A program made the translations under genes and the position numbers. From a virus: DNA of 64,000 nucleotides. Of this stretch, positions 62,423 through 64,000 are shown piece after piece. The notes below the pieces were generated by a model. The model did not search any database and was not told the DNA's origin. It worked only from the letters and a program-made list of their open reading frames with translations. The stretch covers positions 60,054 to 124,053 of IMG/VR virus record IMGVR_UViG_3300022921_000004, one strand, 5' to 3'. How positions within the stretch are numbered: the first letter of the stretch is position 1; the number at the start of each line of letters is the position of its first letter.

Positions 62423-62801
62423 TACCGGATCAATTAGAGGAAATTTACCTCCTAAGAAGGTAACTGACAGTGCAGATAACACTAAAAAATATTTTAATAC
62501 ATACTATGCTAAACAGCTATCATATCCTGCAAACGAAGTAGATGCAGTAATTGGATTTTTAGAACAAAAAGGGTTTGACCCCGCGGCGGCAGCGTCAACT
62601 GGCGCAATACTACTTCAACAAGCAAAACTTGATAACATTAAAGTGTTTGAATTATTAGATACATTATCTGGTTTTGATAAGCTACAGCTAAGTGCTACTG
62701 TTGCTCAAGTATTAAATTTTAATAGAGAAAAAACAAGTTCTATTGGATTTAAAACTGATAATCAATATAATTATCTAGAAGCTAGAAACATTTTAGGTTA
62801 G
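62415..62801 (+). CDS. Small conserved virion or assembly protein
   Basis: 128 residues from the ATG of MSDTGSIRGNLPPKKVTD. An in-frame ATG 54 bases upstream lies in the previous gene and is less likely. The main body (33-128) is a predicted all-alpha domain: SYPANEVDAVIGFLEQKGFDPAAAASTGAILLQQAKLDNIKVFELLDTLSGFDKLQLSATVAQVLNFNREKTSSIGFKTDNQYNYLEARNILG. The end 'YNYLEARNIL' recurs in marine T4-like phages, but I know no function. It overlaps the tube-like gene by 8 bases and precedes gp4 by 4. Confidence 0.6.
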   Translation: MSDTGSIRGNLPPKKVTDSADNTKKYFNTYYAKQLSYPANEVDAVIGFLEQKGFDPAAAASTGAILLQQAKLDNIKVFELLDTLSGFDKLQLSATVAQVLNFNREKTSSIGFKTDNQYNYLEARNILG

Positions 62802-62805
62802 TGTT

Positions 62806-63240
62806 ATGGCTAAGTTTGCTCAAGGCAAATATACTCTTAAAAATCCTGAAAAATATGTAGGAGGCAAAACACCAACATATAGAAGTGGATGGGAATTTGC
62901 TTTTATGAAATTCTGCGACGAAAATCCTAGCATACAAACTTGGGCAAGTGAAGCGATAAAAATACCTTATCGCAATCCATTTACAGGTAAAGCTACTATA
63001 TACGTTCCAGACTTTTTTATACAATACAAAACTAAAAAAGGTAAAAATATGGTTGAACTAATCGAAGTTAAACCTGATAATCAAACTATGATGGAAAAGG
63101 CAGGAAACAGTAAACATAATCAAGCACATGCAATATTAAATATGGCAAAATGGGAAGCCGCAAGAGCATATTGTAAATCAAAAGGAATAACATTTAGAGT
63201 TATCACAGAAAAAGATATGTTCCATCAAGGAAAACGATAA
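62806..63240 (+). CDS. 4: Head completion protein gp4 (PD-(D/E)XK fold)
   Basis: A 144-residue nuclease-like protein. NPEKYVGGKTPTYRSGWEFAFMKFCDENPSIQTWASEAIKIPYRNPFTGKATIYVPDFFI (13-72) and ELIEVKP (84-90) match the gp4/gp50 head completion proteins of T4-like phages, which share a restriction-endonuclease-type core. E30, D69 and E87-x-K89 form the likely metal site. It acts on the end of packaged DNA before the neck is attached. The late promoter of the next gene overlaps its stop codon. Confidence 0.9.
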   Translation: MAKFAQGKYTLKNPEKYVGGKTPTYRSGWEFAFMKFCDENPSIQTWASEAIKIPYRNPFTGKATIYVPDFFIQYKTKKGKNMVELIEVKPDNQTMMEKAGNSKHNQAHAILNMAKWEAARAYCKSKGITFRVITEKDMFHQGKR

Positions 63241-63243
63241 ATA
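63236..63243 (+). promoter_or_regulatory. Late promoter overlapping the gp4 stop codon (GATAAATA)
   Basis: GATAAATAA covers the TAA of gp4 and lies 26 bases before the gp16 ATG. Confidence 0.75.
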
Positions 63244-63269
63244 ATAGTAGCAGTTAATGTGAGTATATA

Positions 63270-63758
63270 ATGACCAAAAAATTAGAAGAACTTCTTGACT
63301 TGCCTGATAGTAAAGAACTAATCAAGCAAGAACAAAAGAAAGAAAAAAAAGAAGTAGTTGAGCAACAAAATAACACGATGCGTGATATCGCAGAGTTTGA
63401 TAAAATTGCTAGTGCATTGCCCGCAGTAAAAGGGCTAGGTGAAATGGCTGATAAAGAGCTTAACGAAATCGCTGACAAAGCAATGGAAGCATATGATGAT
63501 CTAATGGACTTAGGTATGAATGTTGAAAGTCGATATGCTAGTAGAGTATTTGAAGTAGCAGGCGGCATGCTTAAAACATCGCTTGATGCTAAAGTTGCTA
63601 AGTTAGATAAAAAACTAAAAATGATTGACCTGCAACTTAAAAAAGAAAAAATGGACAAAGAAGGCGGAACTGGTGATGACGGCGTTATTTCTGGTGAAGG
63701 CTATATTATAACAGATCGTAATAGTTTACTTGAAAAACTTAAGAATATGGATAAATAA
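63270..63758 (+). CDS. 16: Terminase small subunit gp16
   Basis: A 162-residue helical protein. The middle (NELADKAMEAYDDLMDLGMNVESRYASRVFEVAGGMLKTSLDAKVAKLDKKLKMIDLQLKKEKM in type, residues 65-128) is the gp16 core of T4-like phages, which assembles into rings that stimulate packaging by gp17. The Glu/Lys-rich N-terminus (MTKKLEELLDLPDSKELIKQEQKKEKKE) is typical. The C-terminal 25 residues carry an acidic tail and LLEKLKNMDK. A late promoter overlaps its stop codon. In T4 gp17 follows; here a small conserved gene comes first. Confidence 0.9.
   Translation: MTKKLEELLDLPDSKELIKQEQKKEKKEVVEQQNNTMRDIAEFDKIASALPAVKGLGEMADKELNEIADKAMEAYDDLMDLGMNVESRYASRVFEVAGGMLKTSLDAKVAKLDKKLKMIDLQLKKEKMDKEGGTGDDGVISGEGYIITDRNSLLEKLKNMDK
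63750..63757 (+). promoter_or_regulatory. Late promoter overlapping the gp16 stop codon (GATAAATA)
   Basis: GATAAATAA begins within the codons for the last two residues and overlaps the TAA of gp16, 18 bases before the next start, which has an AAGGACGG ribosome binding site. Confidence 0.75.
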
Positions 63759-63775
63759 TTTATAAGGACGGAAAC

Positions 63776-64000
63776 ATGTTTGAAAAATATCTAGCAGAAG
63801 CAAAAAAGATTTACGAGTTTAAAGTTGGAGTTGCAGGAGAATTACCTGACGGGTTTGCCGATTCAATTGAGACCGCGTTAAAGCGTTACAGTGTAGCGTC
63901 AATGAGCGCCGGAAAGAAAACACCAATTCAAGAACGTCCGCTAGATTTCCCACAGTTATCTAATTGTGAAGTTACATATTACGAAGTTGCATTAAACTAT
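63776..64000 (+). CDS. Small conserved gene after gp16 (3' end cut off)
   Basis: An open reading frame of 75 codons running off the window end, with an AAGGACGG ribosome binding site and an adjacent late promoter. The translation begins MFEKYLAEAKKIYEFKVGVAGE and continues with AGKKTPIQERPLDFPQLSN, a sequence I recall as a conserved small protein next to the terminase genes of T4-like marine phages. Its function is not known to me. The next gene beyond the window is probably gp17 by synteny. Confidence 0.75.
   Translation, partial: MFEKYLAEAKKIYEFKVGVAGELPDGFADSIETALKRYSVASMSAGKKTPIQERPLDFPQLSNCEVTYYEVALNY

Noticed and set aside
1-64000. tRNA genes, CRISPR arrays, insertion sequences, attachment sites
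   Set aside because: No cloverleaf, no spaced direct repeats, no transposase and no terminal repeats were seen. Coding density is very high, with no gap above about 160 bases lacking an assigned feature.

Overview
The window is a 64 kb stretch of the late (virion) region of a T4-like marine myovirus. This rests on recognisable T4 core proteins: scaffold gp22 (cut by the left edge), capsid gp23, neck proteins gp13 and gp14, tail-sheath stabiliser gp15, dNMP kinase gp1, sheath gp18, tube gp19, head-completion gp4, small terminase gp16, and the conserved small gene that follows it. It also rests on about sixteen T4-type late promoters (TATAAATA, here mostly GATAAATA) just upstream of structural genes. 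The DNA is AT-rich, and the very large fibre proteins resemble those of cyanophages and pelagiphages. No photosynthesis gene is present, so I cannot decide between a cyanobacterial host and a SAR11-type host.

Layout. 1-2111: gp22 and gp23, closed by a terminator. 2274-27578: adhesion and fibre block with small beta-sandwich proteins, four giant fibre/spike proteins (a seven-repeat FG-GAP propeller, a LamG insertion, two sets of eight Trp-rich repeats, beta-helices) and three tandem Cys-rich Gly-rich adhesin-like paralogues. 27612-28400: probable fibre-assembly chaperone, then a terminator. 28516-38125: a tightly coupled operon of modification enzymes (GT9-like glycosyltransferase, five 2OG-Fe(II)-oxygenase-like proteins, one unknown protein, a NodU/CmcH-type carbamoyltransferase, a flavin-dependent halogenase, an SGNH-like hydrolase and a GmhB-like phosphatase). 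38181-46702: four more virion proteins, including one with a cupredoxin-like domain and a 1981-residue fibre. 46699-55318, minus strand: gp14 and gp15 followed without a break by Nudix, two further halogenases, HldE, HldD and a cupin. 55368-64000: gp13, gp1, a minus-strand HNH-like gene, gp18, gp19, a tail-tube-like protein, a small conserved protein, gp4, gp16 and the start of the next gene.

How it may work together. The three ADP-heptose genes (gmhB, hldE, hldD) with a GT9-type transferase could let the phage make and transfer an activated heptose. The carbamoyltransferase, halogenases and oxygenases could modify the same glycan or aromatic, Cys and Pro side chains. The enzymes lie between fibre genes, and half of them sit in the same transcription unit as neck genes under a late promoter. 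They are therefore most likely made while virions assemble. Decoration of virion adhesins, or of a host surface polymer, is my leading but unproven interpretation. This combination is the most unusual content of the window.
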